Shown here: piece after piece, positions 37,090 to 43,863 of the stretch | Layout: every line of letters begins with the position of its first letter | How positions within the stretch are numbered: position 1 is the first letter of the stretch | Source of the DNA: Microvirga lupini | Lineage (GTDB): Bacteria; Pseudomonadota; Alphaproteobacteria; Rhizobiales; Beijerinckiaceae | Reading direction: 5' to 3' | DNA: 43,863 bases | Assembly (NCBI GenBank): GCA_000517005.1 | Contig: KI911965.1 | Location: forward strand, 733,362 to 777,224 | Position numbers and translations under genes: made by a program | The notes under the pieces: generated by a model | The model's input: the letters and a program-made list of their open reading frames with translations, nothing else | Told to the model about the DNA's origin: nothing | Database searches by the model: none

Positions 37090-37770
37090 ATGAGCGAGAA
37101 CAGCGCGGTCGAAGGCTTGGAACAGGTGCGGGCGAGCATCCGGCGCGCGGCCTCGGATTACGGCCGCGACCCGTCCTCGATCACTCTCGTGGCGGTCTCG
37201 AAGACCTTTCCGGCCGACGCCATCGAGCCAGTGCTCGCCGCGGGCCAGCGGGTCTTCGGCGAGAACTACGTGCAGGAGGCCAAGGCCAAATGGCCCGCCT
37301 TGCGCGAGCGCTATCCTGGCGTGGAGCTCCACATGATCGGCCCGCTCCAGTCCAACAAGGCCAGGGAGGCGGTGGAGCTCTTCGACGTGATCCATACCCT
37401 CGACCGACCCTCCCTCGCCGAGGCGCTGGCGAAGGAGATCGCCAAGCAGGGTAGAAAGCCGCGCCTGCTCGTGCAGGTAAACACCGGCGAGGAGCCGCAG
37501 AAGGGCGGCGTGATCCCGACCGAGGTCGATGCCTTCCTCGATGCCTGCCGCAGCAAGCATGGCCTGGAGATCGACGGCCTCATGTGCATCCCGCCGGCCG
37601 AGGATCCGCCGTCGCCCCATTTCGCCCTGCTCAACACCATCGCCAAGCAGCATGGGCTGAAGACCCTCTCCATGGGCATGAGCGCCGATTTCGACGCCGC
37701 TATCCAGCTCGGCGCCACCCATGTGCGGGTGGGCAGCGCGATCTTCGGCAGCCGCCCTCCCAAGGCTTGA
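37090..37770 (+). CDS. yggS: PLP-binding protein YggS/PROSC family
   Basis: The YggS/PLPBP family binds pyridoxal phosphate and helps keep its level balanced. The 226-residue single barrel has the PLP Lys38 in LVAVSKTFP, then GENYVQEAKAKWP, HMIGPLQSNKA and the C-terminal SMGMSADFDAAIQLGATHVR. Convergent with the aldo/keto reductase gene, with 6 bp between stops. Confidence 0.95.
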   Translation: MSENSAVEGLEQVRASIRRAASDYGRDPSSITLVAVSKTFPADAIEPVLAAGQRVFGENYVQEAKAKWPALRERYPGVELHMIGPLQSNKAREAVELFDVIHTLDRPSLAEALAKEIAKQGRKPRLLVQVNTGEEPQKGGVIPTEVDAFLDACRSKHGLEIDGLMCIPPAEDPPSPHFALLNTIAKQHGLKTLSMGMSADFDAAIQLGATHVRVGSAIFGSRPPKA

Positions 37771-37776
37771 AAAGGT

Positions 37777-38772
37777 CTACGACCGTTCGCTGTCCAGCAT
37801 AGACATCTGGGGAGCGGCGTAGCGGTCGCCCGCGGCGGCGCCCTTGGGCACGGCACGCTCGATGGCGGCGAGATCCTCCTCCGTCAGCCTCACATTGAGG
37901 ACACCGAGCGCCTCGGCAAGCCGGTCGCGGCGGCGGGCGCCGACGAGCGGCACGATGTCCTCGCCCTGCGCGGCCACCCAGGCGATGGCGATCTGCGCCA
38001 CGCTGACGCCCTTCCGATCCGCCACTCCCTTGAGCGCCTCGACCAAGCCCAAGTTTCTCTCGACATTGCCTTCCTGGAAACGAGGACTGTGAGCGCGAAA
38101 ATCCCCCGGGCCGGCCTTGTCCTTGCTCCAATGGCCACTGATCAGGCCGCGGGAGAGCACGCCATAGGCCGTGATGCCGATGCCGAGTTCGCGGCAGACG
38201 GGCAGGATGCTGTCCTCAATGCCACGTGAGATGAGGGAATACTCGATCTGCAGGTCGCAGATCGGGTGCACGCTGGCCGCCCGGTGGATGGTCTCTGCGC
38301 CGACCTCGGAGAGGCCGATATGGCGGACATAACCGGCCTTCACCATGTCGGCGATGGCCTCGATGGTGTCCTCGATCGGCACGTCCGGATCGAGCCGCGC
38401 CGGGCGATAGATATCGATATGGTCGACCCTCAGGCGCTGCAGGGTATAGGCGAGAAAGCTCTTGATGGCTTTGGGCCGGGCATCGTAACCGAGCCAGTTC
38501 CCGGCCGGATCGCGCAGGGCGCCGAACTTCACGCTGATGAGGGCTTGATCACGGTTGCGGCCCTGGAGCGCCTCGCCGATCAGCATTTCGTTATGGCCCA
38601 TCCCGTAGAAATCCCCCGTGTCGAGCAGGGTGATGCCGGCCTCCAGGGCCGCATGGATGGTGGCGATGCTCTCAGGCCTCTCGGCCGGTCCGTACATGCC
38701 CGACATGCCCATGCAGCCGAGACCGAGAGCGGACACGGAGGGGCCGGTTTTTCCCAATTGGCGATGTTGCAT
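37777..38772 (-). CDS. Aldo/keto reductase, catalytic His replaced
   Basis: The 331-residue protein is an aldo/keto reductase ([20 protein letters not shown] start). Catalytic Asp51, Tyr56 (DTGDFYG) and Lys82 (SVKFG) are present, but the usual His in the YxxHR motif is Ala125 (IYRPARLDP). The substrate is unknown. AGGAA lies 8 nt before the ATG at 38772. It is divergent from a LysR gene that probably regulates it. Confidence 0.92.
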   Translation of the reverse strand: MQHRQLGKTGPSVSALGLGCMGMSGMYGPAERPESIATIHAALEAGITLLDTGDFYGMGHNEMLIGEALQGRNRDQALISVKFGALRDPAGNWLGYDARPKAIKSFLAYTLQRLRVDHIDIYRPARLDPDVPIEDTIEAIADMVKAGYVRHIGLSEVGAETIHRAASVHPICDLQIEYSLISRGIEDSILPVCRELGIGITAYGVLSRGLISGHWSKDKAGPGDFRAHSPRFQEGNVERNLGLVEALKGVADRKGVSVAQIAIAWVAAQGEDIVPLVGARRRDRLAEALGVLNVRLTEEDLAAIERAVPKGAAAGDRYAAPQMSMLDSERS

Positions 38773-38833
38773 TGTGTATTTCCTGAATTGCGGCGAGCGC
38801 CATTCCGCTCGCGTCAACGGAACATGCCCGCTT

Positions 38834-38869
38834 CCTGTTCGTGCGATAATCCGGCATAACAAGAACAGG
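38834..38869. promoter_or_regulatory. Possible LysR operator
   Basis: CCTGTTC (38834-38840) and GAACAGG (38863-38869) are exact inverted 7-bp arms separated by 22 bp, midway between the divergent aldo/keto reductase and LysR genes. Placement fits LysR-type control; the long spacer makes it tentative. Confidence 0.35.
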
Positions 38870-38888
38870 TTGTTTGGATTTTCGAACA

Positions 38889-39824
38889 ATGAGCGATGTG
38901 GATCTCGCAGATCTCGAAGCCTTCACGGCGGTGGCGCGGGCGCGGAGCTTCCGCAGCGTGGCCCGCCTGCGCGGCGTCTCGGCCTCTTCCCTGAGCGAGG
39001 CGCTGTGCCGGCTGGAGGCGCGGCTCGGCGTGCGGCTTCTGAACCGCACCACGCGCAGCGTCACGCCGACGGAAGCCGGACAGCGGCTGTTGGAGCGCTT
39101 AGGGCCCGCCTTGAGCGAGGTCGCCGCCGCGCTCGATGCGGTGAACGGCTTTCGCGACTCGCCGACCGGGACGCTGCGGCTCAACGTTCCGACAGTGGTG
39201 GCCCGCCTGGTGCTTCCGCCGATCCTCGGGCCGTTCCTCGCCGCCCATCCGGGCATCAGCCTGGAGGTGACCGCCGAGGACAGCTTCGTCGATGTTCTGG
39301 CGGCCGGATTCGATGCGGGCATCCGCTACGACGAGCGGCTGGAGAAGGACATGATCGCCGTGCCGATCGGCTCGCGCGTGCAGCGTTTCAAAGTCGTCGG
39401 CGCGCCGGCTTATTTCGCCGCCCATGGCCGGCCTTCGCATCCGAGGGATCTTCTGAACCACGCCTGCATTCGCCATCGCTTCGCCAGCGGTGTGATGCAT
39501 CCTTGGGAGTTCGAGCGCGACGGCGAGATCGTGAAGATCACGCCCACCGCCCGGGTGATCGCCAACAACATCGATTTGGAGATCGCTGCCGCCATCCAGG
39601 AACTCGGCCTGATCGCCACCTTCGAGGGATTCGTGGAGCAGGAACTGAAGAGCGGTGCTCTGGAGCCTGTGCTGGAGGATTGGCTGCAGCCCTTCTCCGG
39701 GCCCTTCCTCTACTATCCGAGCCGCCGTCACATGCCGGCGCCCCTGCGCGCTTTTGTCGATTTCATCAAACGCCGCACGGACGCCGCTGCCGGCAGCGTT
39801 GCATCCGCGGCTCTTTCCGGTTAA
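38889..39824 (+). CDS. LysR-family transcriptional regulator
   Basis: The 311-residue protein has the LysR HTH at the N-terminus ([20 protein letters not shown] then [20 protein letters not shown]) and a C-terminal substrate-binding domain ([20 protein letters not shown]). It resembles the group that often acts next to oxidoreductase genes. The ATG at 38889 is used; a TTG at 38874 is also open. Confidence 0.93.
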   Translation: MSDVDLADLEAFTAVARARSFRSVARLRGVSASSLSEALCRLEARLGVRLLNRTTRSVTPTEAGQRLLERLGPALSEVAAALDAVNGFRDSPTGTLRLNVPTVVARLVLPPILGPFLAAHPGISLEVTAEDSFVDVLAAGFDAGIRYDERLEKDMIAVPIGSRVQRFKVVGAPAYFAAHGRPSHPRDLLNHACIRHRFASGVMHPWEFERDGEIVKITPTARVIANNIDLEIAAAIQELGLIATFEGFVEQELKSGALEPVLEDWLQPFSGPFLYYPSRRHMPAPLRAFVDFIKRRTDAAAGSVASAALSG

Positions 39825-39864
39825 TCCTCACGTCAGGATCACCATTCGAACCAGGGAGGGCTGC

Positions 39865-39951
39865 ATGATCGAAGCGATGCATCAACGCAAGTTCGGCCCC
39901 TGGCATGCCCTGCAGCAGCTTGTTGCAGGGCCAACCATCGAACGGATCTGA
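39865..39951 (+). CDS. Candidate 28-residue small protein
   Basis: An AGGGAGGG ribosome site lies 4 nt before an ATG that opens MIEAMHQRKFGPWHALQQLV and stops after 28 codons. The site is stronger than those of most genes here. Codons 15-22 lie on a strong hairpin (39908-39930). No known family; it may be a leader peptide or a small protein. Could be chance. Confidence 0.35.
   Translation: MIEAMHQRKFGPWHALQQLVAGPTIERI
39908..39930 (+). other. Hairpin inside the small frame
   Basis: CCCTGCAGCA pairs with TGTTGCAGGG (10 bp with one G-T pair) across a GCT loop. No T run follows, so it is not an ordinary terminator. Confidence 0.5.
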
Positions 39952-39969
39952 TTGCGGGATTTCATAGCC

Positions 39970-40013
39970 GCATTTTCAAACGCAAAACCGGTTTTCACCT
40001 TTGCTGAAAATGC
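39970..40013. repeat. Family E palindrome, copy 2, upstream of the ABC-F gene
   Basis: GCATTTTCA and TGAAAATGC are exact inverted arms, and a 12-bp perfect palindrome AAAACCGGTTTT lies inside. The core resembles the copy at 36673. It is about 150 bp upstream of the ABC-F start and may be only a dispersed repeat. Nothing else is visible from 40014 to 40160. Confidence 0.65.
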
Positions 40014-40160
40014 TTCCCGCGTCCTCATCTCATTCTGGTCAGCTCTGAACGGCTTATCGCGCTCGCGGCTCCGCAAGGATCCGGCGCGTCCGACACGTTC
40101 GAGATTTTTCGCGCTCTGTTGAGGCCTTCGCCTGAGCGCGCTGCACCAGTGAGAATTTCC

Positions 40161-41675
40161 ATGGCCGCTTTAAGCCTTCGCAATGTCACCGTCATTGCCC
40201 ACACGCCCCTGTTCCAGAACCTGAACCTCGTCATCGGCGAGGGTGATCGCCTCGGCCTCGTCGCCGCCAACGGTGCCGGCAAATCGACCCTTCTCAAATG
40301 CCTCGCCGGACTTGCCGAGCCAACGCACGGCGACATCGTCCGCTCGCGAGGCCTGCGCGTCGCGCTGGTGGAGCAGGATGTTCCTGTGCATCTGCTCGAC
40401 TTGTCCCTGCACGACGTGCTGCTTCAGGCACTGCCGCCGGTTGAGCGCGAGGGACAGGAATGGCGCGTCGACATGGTGCTCGACGAGTTCGAGGCGCCGG
40501 CCGATCTGCGCAAGCTTCCGATGCACGCGCTCAGCGGCGGCTGGCAGCGGCTCGCGCTGATCGCACGCGCGTGGATCACGGAGCCGGATCTGCTGCTGCT
40601 CGACGAGCCGACGAACCATCTCGATCTCGAAAAGGTCTTCAAGCTGGAGACCTGGATCAACGCGGCGGGCTATACCGCGCCCATCGTGGTGGCGAGCCAC
40701 GACCGCGATTTCCTCGATGCCTGCACGATGAAAACCCTCTTCTTGCGGCCGGAGGAATCCGTCTCCTTCGCGCATCCCTATCACCGCGCCCGCGCGCTGC
40801 TCGATGCGCATGATGCGGCAGCCCAAACGCAGCGCGACAAGACCCTGCGCGAGGCGAAGCGCCTTCGACAAAGCGCCTCGGCGCTGCGCAATGTCGGCAT
40901 CAACAGCGGCAGCGACGCGGCGCAGGTGAAATCCGCGCAGATCAGGCGCCGCGCCGATGCGCTGGAACAGAGCGTCCGCGCCGTACACAAGGAACGGCCG
41001 GGCAAGATCAGGCTTGCCAATCGCGGCACCCAGGCGCGGGTCCTCGTGGCGCTGGAGAACGTCACCGTGCAGGCGCCGGACGGGCGCAAGCTCTTCGCCA
41101 TCCCGAAGCTCGACGTGGCCCAGGGAGAGCGCATCGTGGTCCTCGGCCGCAACGGTGCCGGCAAGTCGCAATTCGTCCGTCTGCTGCATGACGCGATGCG
41201 CGCATCCGACGGTTTGGCCGGCATTCGCACGAGTCCGAGCCTCGCCCTCGGCTATGTGGATCAGGACATGGCGCAATTACCAGGAAAGGACACGGCGCAC
41301 GACTTCATCCTGTCGCAGTTTCGCCTCGGCGATCAGCGCAGCCGGGCCGTGCTGGCGGAGGCGGGCTTTTCCATCGAGAGGCAGAGCTTGCCCATCGCAA
41401 AACTGTCGCCGGGCCAGAAGGCGCGGCTCGGTCTGCTCGCCCTGCGTCTGTCCGAGCCGAACTTCTACCTCATGGACGAGCCGACCAACCACGTGGACAT
41501 TCCGGGCCGCGAGCAATTGGAATCGGAAATCCTCGACGCGCAAGCCACCTGCATCGTCGTGTCCCACGACCGCAGCTTCGTCAAAACCATTGGCACTCGG
41601 TTTCTGCTGATCGAGAAGGGCCGGTTGCGGGAGATCGACGGGCCGGAGGTGTTTTACGAGAGTGTGGTTGGATGA
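40161..41675 (+). CDS. ABC-F family ATPase
   Basis: ABC-F proteins are soluble tandem ATPases without membrane domains that act on ribosomes, some giving antibiotic resistance. The 504-residue product has two ABC domains: Walker A at 35-43 (AANGAGKST) and 329-337 (GRNGAGKSQ), signatures LSGGWQR (124-130) and LSPGQK (415-420), and LLLDEPTNHLD and YLMDEPTNHVD. The linker between them is rich in charged residues. The ATG at 40161 starts MAALSLRNVT. Specific role not clear. Confidence 0.93.
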   Translation: MAALSLRNVTVIAHTPLFQNLNLVIGEGDRLGLVAANGAGKSTLLKCLAGLAEPTHGDIVRSRGLRVALVEQDVPVHLLDLSLHDVLLQALPPVEREGQEWRVDMVLDEFEAPADLRKLPMHALSGGWQRLALIARAWITEPDLLLLDEPTNHLDLEKVFKLETWINAAGYTAPIVVASHDRDFLDACTMKTLFLRPEESVSFAHPYHRARALLDAHDAAAQTQRDKTLREAKRLRQSASALRNVGINSGSDAAQVKSAQIRRRADALEQSVRAVHKERPGKIRLANRGTQARVLVALENVTVQAPDGRKLFAIPKLDVAQGERIVVLGRNGAGKSQFVRLLHDAMRASDGLAGIRTSPSLALGYVDQDMAQLPGKDTAHDFILSQFRLGDQRSRAVLAEAGFSIERQSLPIAKLSPGQKARLGLLALRLSEPNFYLMDEPTNHVDIPGREQLESEILDAQATCIVVSHDRSFVKTIGTRFLLIEKGRLREIDGPEVFYESVVG

Positions 41676-41697
41676 ATGCTGAGAGCCTGACCCTCGA

Positions 41698-41787
41698 CGT
41701 CATCACCGGCCTCGTGCCGGTGATCCCGACTCATTGAGGCGCAGCGTTCTTCGGTTCGGGATGGCCGGGACGAGCCCGGCCATGACG
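41698..41787. repeat. Family B palindromic repeat, copy 5
   Basis: CACCGGCCTCGTGCCGGTG and GGCCGGGACGAGCCCGGCC, both with paired changes relative to other copies (T-G to C-G, and A to G), bounded by CGTCATC and CATGACG. It lies between the convergent ABC-F and L,D-transpeptidase genes. Confidence 0.85.
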
Positions 41788-41809
41788 TGAGGAAGATGAC
41801 GACGGCTCA

Positions 41810-42343
41810 TCACCCCACGATCTCGATGCGCGTCTTCGGCCCGATCCGCTCCAGGAGGCGGCGGATCATGCGTTTGTCGACGGCGACGCAGCCTTCCGTG
41901 GGCAGGAAGCCGGGGCGGGCGAGGTGGAGGAAGATGGCGCTGCCCCGGCCTCGTCGGATGGGCCCGCGGTTCCAGGCGATGTCGAGCACCACGTCGTAGA
42001 GATGGTCGTCCCGCCACATTTTCTCATGGCTGGTCGGGCAGGGCAGGGGGACGAGGCGGTTGTAGCGGCGGTCCCTTACGTCATCCGACCAGCCGTCGGT
42101 CGGACGGATCGGCCTTAAAGGGAGACCGGTCCGAGGGCGGGGTCCGTGATCGGGCCGGTAGAAGGCCTGCAGGATCCTGAAGCGCCCGACCGGCGAGGCG
42201 CCGTCGCCCTCGCGCTTAGAATGGCGCGGGCCTGAGCGTCCCAGCGCGCAGGGCATGACGAGATTGCCGGCCTCGAGGCGCCCGCGCCGGTGGTCGAGCG
42301 GAGAGCGAAAGGCACGGATGACATTGACGCGAGAGAGTTTCAT
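41810..42343 (-). CDS. YkuD-type L,D-transpeptidase-like protein
   Basis: The 177-residue product resembles the YkuD/ErfK group of L,D-transpeptidases, which crosslink peptidoglycan through a catalytic Cys. His140 and Cys152 (HLARPGFLPTEGCVAV) fit the His and Cys of the motif, though the usual S/T-x-G-C His or Arg is Glu here. No signal peptide is visible from the ATG at 42343 or from the in-frame extension to 42427. The site of action is therefore unclear. The 239-bp gap upstream to 42582 shows only a half family E sequence near 42414. Confidence 0.8.
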   Translation of the reverse strand: MKLSRVNVIRAFRSPLDHRRGRLEAGNLVMPCALGRSGPRHSKREGDGASPVGRFRILQAFYRPDHGPRPRTGLPLRPIRPTDGWSDDVRDRRYNRLVPLPCPTSHEKMWRDDHLYDVVLDIAWNRGPIRRGRGSAIFLHLARPGFLPTEGCVAVDKRMIRRLLERIGPKTRIEIVG

Positions 42344-42582
42344 GGGCAGTGGAAGGGACGGAAGGTCCCTCTTGTTGTCAAGCTGGGAATGACTACTCTT
42401 ATGCGTTGAGCATGATCCGAAGCTCAAGGCTCGCGCCGGCTGAAGGCCAGGCGGCGATTTTCAGTCCGGGATCGTGCGCGGCGACAGGGGTGCGGATGAA
42501 CCGGCTTAAGGGTTGAGCGGTTTTTAGCTTCCTGAGGGCCGCTTACGCGACTATTGCAGTCCATCGTGTTGAAGGGTTTGAG

Positions 42583-43269
42583 ATGTCGAATGCCAGCCGC
42601 CTCCTCGTCGTCGATGACGATCAGGACCTGCGGGACACCCTAGCCGAACAGCTCGGATTCTATGACGAGTTTCAGGTCGCGACCGCCGAGACGGCCAAGG
42701 GCGCCATCGAAGCGGTGAAGGGGGACCGGATCGATCTCGCCATCATGGATGTGGGCCTGCCCGACATGGACGGGCGCGAGGCGGTCAAGCTCATGCGCCA
42801 GAACGGCTTCCGCAGCCCGATCATCATGCTCACCGCCCAAGGCTCGGACACGGATACGGTCATGGGCCTGGAGGCCGGGGCCAACGATTACGTGGTCAAG
42901 CCGTTCAAGTTCGCCGTGCTGCTCGCCCGCATCCGGGCGCAGCTGCGCCAATACGAGGCGAGCGAGGATGCGGTGTTCCAGATCGGGCCCTACATCTTCC
43001 GCCCGGGCTCCAAGCTTCTCACCACCGACAAGGGCTCCAAGCTCAAGTTGACCGAAAAGGAAACGGCGATCCTGCGCTATCTCTACCGCGCCGGTCAGGC
43101 CGTGGTCGGGCGCGACACCCTGCTCACGGAGGTCTGGGGCTACAATTCCAACGTCACCACCCATACCCTCGAGACGCATATCTACCGGCTGCGCCAGAAG
43201 ATCGAGTCCGATCCGTCCAACGCCAGCATCCTGGTGACCGAGCCCGGCGGCTACAAGCTGATCCCATAA
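42583..43269 (+). CDS. OmpR-family response regulator, probably CenR
   Basis: The 228-residue protein has a receiver domain with the acidic trio at 11-13, the phosphoacceptor Asp56 (IMDVGLPDMDG), Thr84 and Lys106, and a winged-helix DNA-binding domain (LTEKETAILRYLYRAG, then THTLETHIYRLRQKIE). From remembered sequence it resembles CenR, an essential cell-envelope regulator in Caulobacter and relatives; this assignment is inferred. No kinase gene is adjacent. A cyclic-nucleotide-binding-domain gene follows 5 nt later. Confidence 0.93.
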   Translation: MSNASRLLVVDDDQDLRDTLAEQLGFYDEFQVATAETAKGAIEAVKGDRIDLAIMDVGLPDMDGREAVKLMRQNGFRSPIIMLTAQGSDTDTVMGLEAGANDYVVKPFKFAVLLARIRAQLRQYEASEDAVFQIGPYIFRPGSKLLTTDKGSKLKLTEKETAILRYLYRAGQAVVGRDTLLTEVWGYNSNVTTHTLETHIYRLRQKIESDPSNASILVTEPGGYKLIP

Positions 43270-43274
43270 ACCCC

Positions 43275-43772
43275 ATGGCGCTCGACGACGATATCGCGGT
43301 TTTGAGCCAGGCCCCGCTGTTCAACCTGCTGGAGCGGGATGCCCTGCGCCTCGTCGCCTTCGCGTCGGAAAGCCGGACCTACCGGGAAGGGGACGTGCTG
43401 TTCAAAAAAGGCGACCGCTCCGACGGCGGCTATGTGGTGAGCCGCGGCTCGATTGCGCTCGACGCCCGCGATGACGGCTCGCCGGAGGCTTTTCTCGCCG
43501 GTCCGGGCTCCCTGATCGGTCAGACGGCCCTGTTCGCCCGTGTCGAGCGCCGCGCCACCGCCACCGCCCGCGAGCCCTCGGCCATCATCCGCGTGACGCC
43601 GAGCCTCATGCGCCGGGTGCTCGAGGAGTTTCCTGACGCCGCCGCGGCGATTCAGGCGGCAATGGCCGAGGAACTGACCCGCCTCACGGAAGGCCTGGAG
43701 CGGGTGCGCCAGCAGCTCATCGCCATCGACGGCGAGGAGATCCCGGCGAAGGCGCCGGATGAGGATCGCTGA
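43275..43772 (+). CDS. Cyclic-nucleotide-binding-domain protein without HTH
   Basis: The 165-residue protein is a single Crp-type cyclic-nucleotide-binding fold (APLFNLLERDALRLVAFASE, GDVLFKKGDRSDGGYVVSRG) ending in a charged helix. There is no helix-turn-helix, so it is not a Crp regulator itself; it may sense a ligand or bind a partner. The 5-nt spacing to the response regulator implies cotranscription and joint function. Confidence 0.85.
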   Translation: MALDDDIAVLSQAPLFNLLERDALRLVAFASESRTYREGDVLFKKGDRSDGGYVVSRGSIALDARDDGSPEAFLAGPGSLIGQTALFARVERRATATAREPSAIIRVTPSLMRRVLEEFPDAAAAIQAAMAEELTRLTEGLERVRQQLIAIDGEEIPAKAPDEDR

Positions 43773-43815
43773 TTTTTCAAGGTCGGATGAACGAGCAGAT
43801 GTCTATGGCTTATGG

Positions 43816-43843
43816 GCCGATTGATCCCGAACGGGAGATCGGC
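43816..43843 (+). terminator. Possible hairpin terminator after the last gene
   Basis: GCCGAT with TCCCG pairs with CGGGA and ATCGGC around an AA loop, with a small bulge, 43 bp after the last stop. Only a short CTCTTT follows, so termination is uncertain. The rest of the window end shows nothing. Confidence 0.4.
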
Positions 43844-43863
43844 GCTCTTTGACCTATCGGAAG

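Noticed and set aside
42414..42480. A promoter or riboswitch before the response regulator
   Set aside because: Only a half repeat (GAGCATGATCCGAAGCTC) is visible and no convincing -35/-10 pair or conserved fold can be named.

Overview
The window is a GC-rich stretch of alphaproteobacterial core chromosome. Gene content, gene order and the many short palindromic repeats suggest the order Hyphomicrobiales (Rhizobiales), most like Methylobacteriaceae such as Microvirga; that placement is an inference. I see no prophage, insertion sequence, CRISPR array, tRNA or rRNA. Almost every gene belongs to a well-known family, so the interest lies mostly in replication and segregation sites, repeats, small genes and one broken gene.

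Left part (1-14712): heat-shock protease genes hslV-hslU on the minus strand; a divergent histidine operon hisB-DUF2628-hisH-hisA-hisF-map-hisE-coaA with an unusual methionine aminopeptidase gene inserted and a coaA broken by a one-base frameshift; a DUF2279 protein, a DUF202 membrane protein and a PfkB/adenosine kinase; then a tightly overlapping minus-strand operon Tim44-like-mltA-Smr-XRE regulator, divergent from secB.

Middle part (14713-22210): dnaQ-coaE-aroE-maf-ppsR on the minus strand and hemE-hemJ-rho on the plus strand diverge from a 380-bp gap. This gap carries a perfect DnaA box, four more same-strand TGTGG motifs, two TTAA-N7-TTAA CtrA-type boxes, eight GANTC sites and an AT-rich end next to hemE. 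The gene order around it matches the Caulobacter origin region (hemE | oriC | DUF299 gene, maf, aroE, coaE, dnaQ). I call it the likely chromosomal origin.

Right of the origin (22218-32441): a predicted 32-residue membrane protein, an EamA exporter divergent from an Lrp/AsnC regulator, a thioredoxin-domain DUF255 protein, then mnmE, mnmG-rsmG-parA-parB. Two perfect parS sites flank or lie in this cluster, one upstream of mnmG and one inside the start of rsmG. A dense cluster of seven GANTC sites precedes the first parS.

Right end (32442-43863): holA-lptE-leuS (minus), yggS, an aldo/keto reductase lacking the usual catalytic His and divergent from a LysR regulator, an ABC-F ATPase, a small YkuD-type L,D-transpeptidase, and an OmpR-type response regulator (probably CenR) followed by a cyclic-nucleotide-binding-domain protein.

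Three families of short palindromic repeats (called A, B and C here) plus two minor ones (D, E) occupy most gaps. Every convergent gap longer than 70 bp has an A or B element, and one A element sits inside the loop of a B element.
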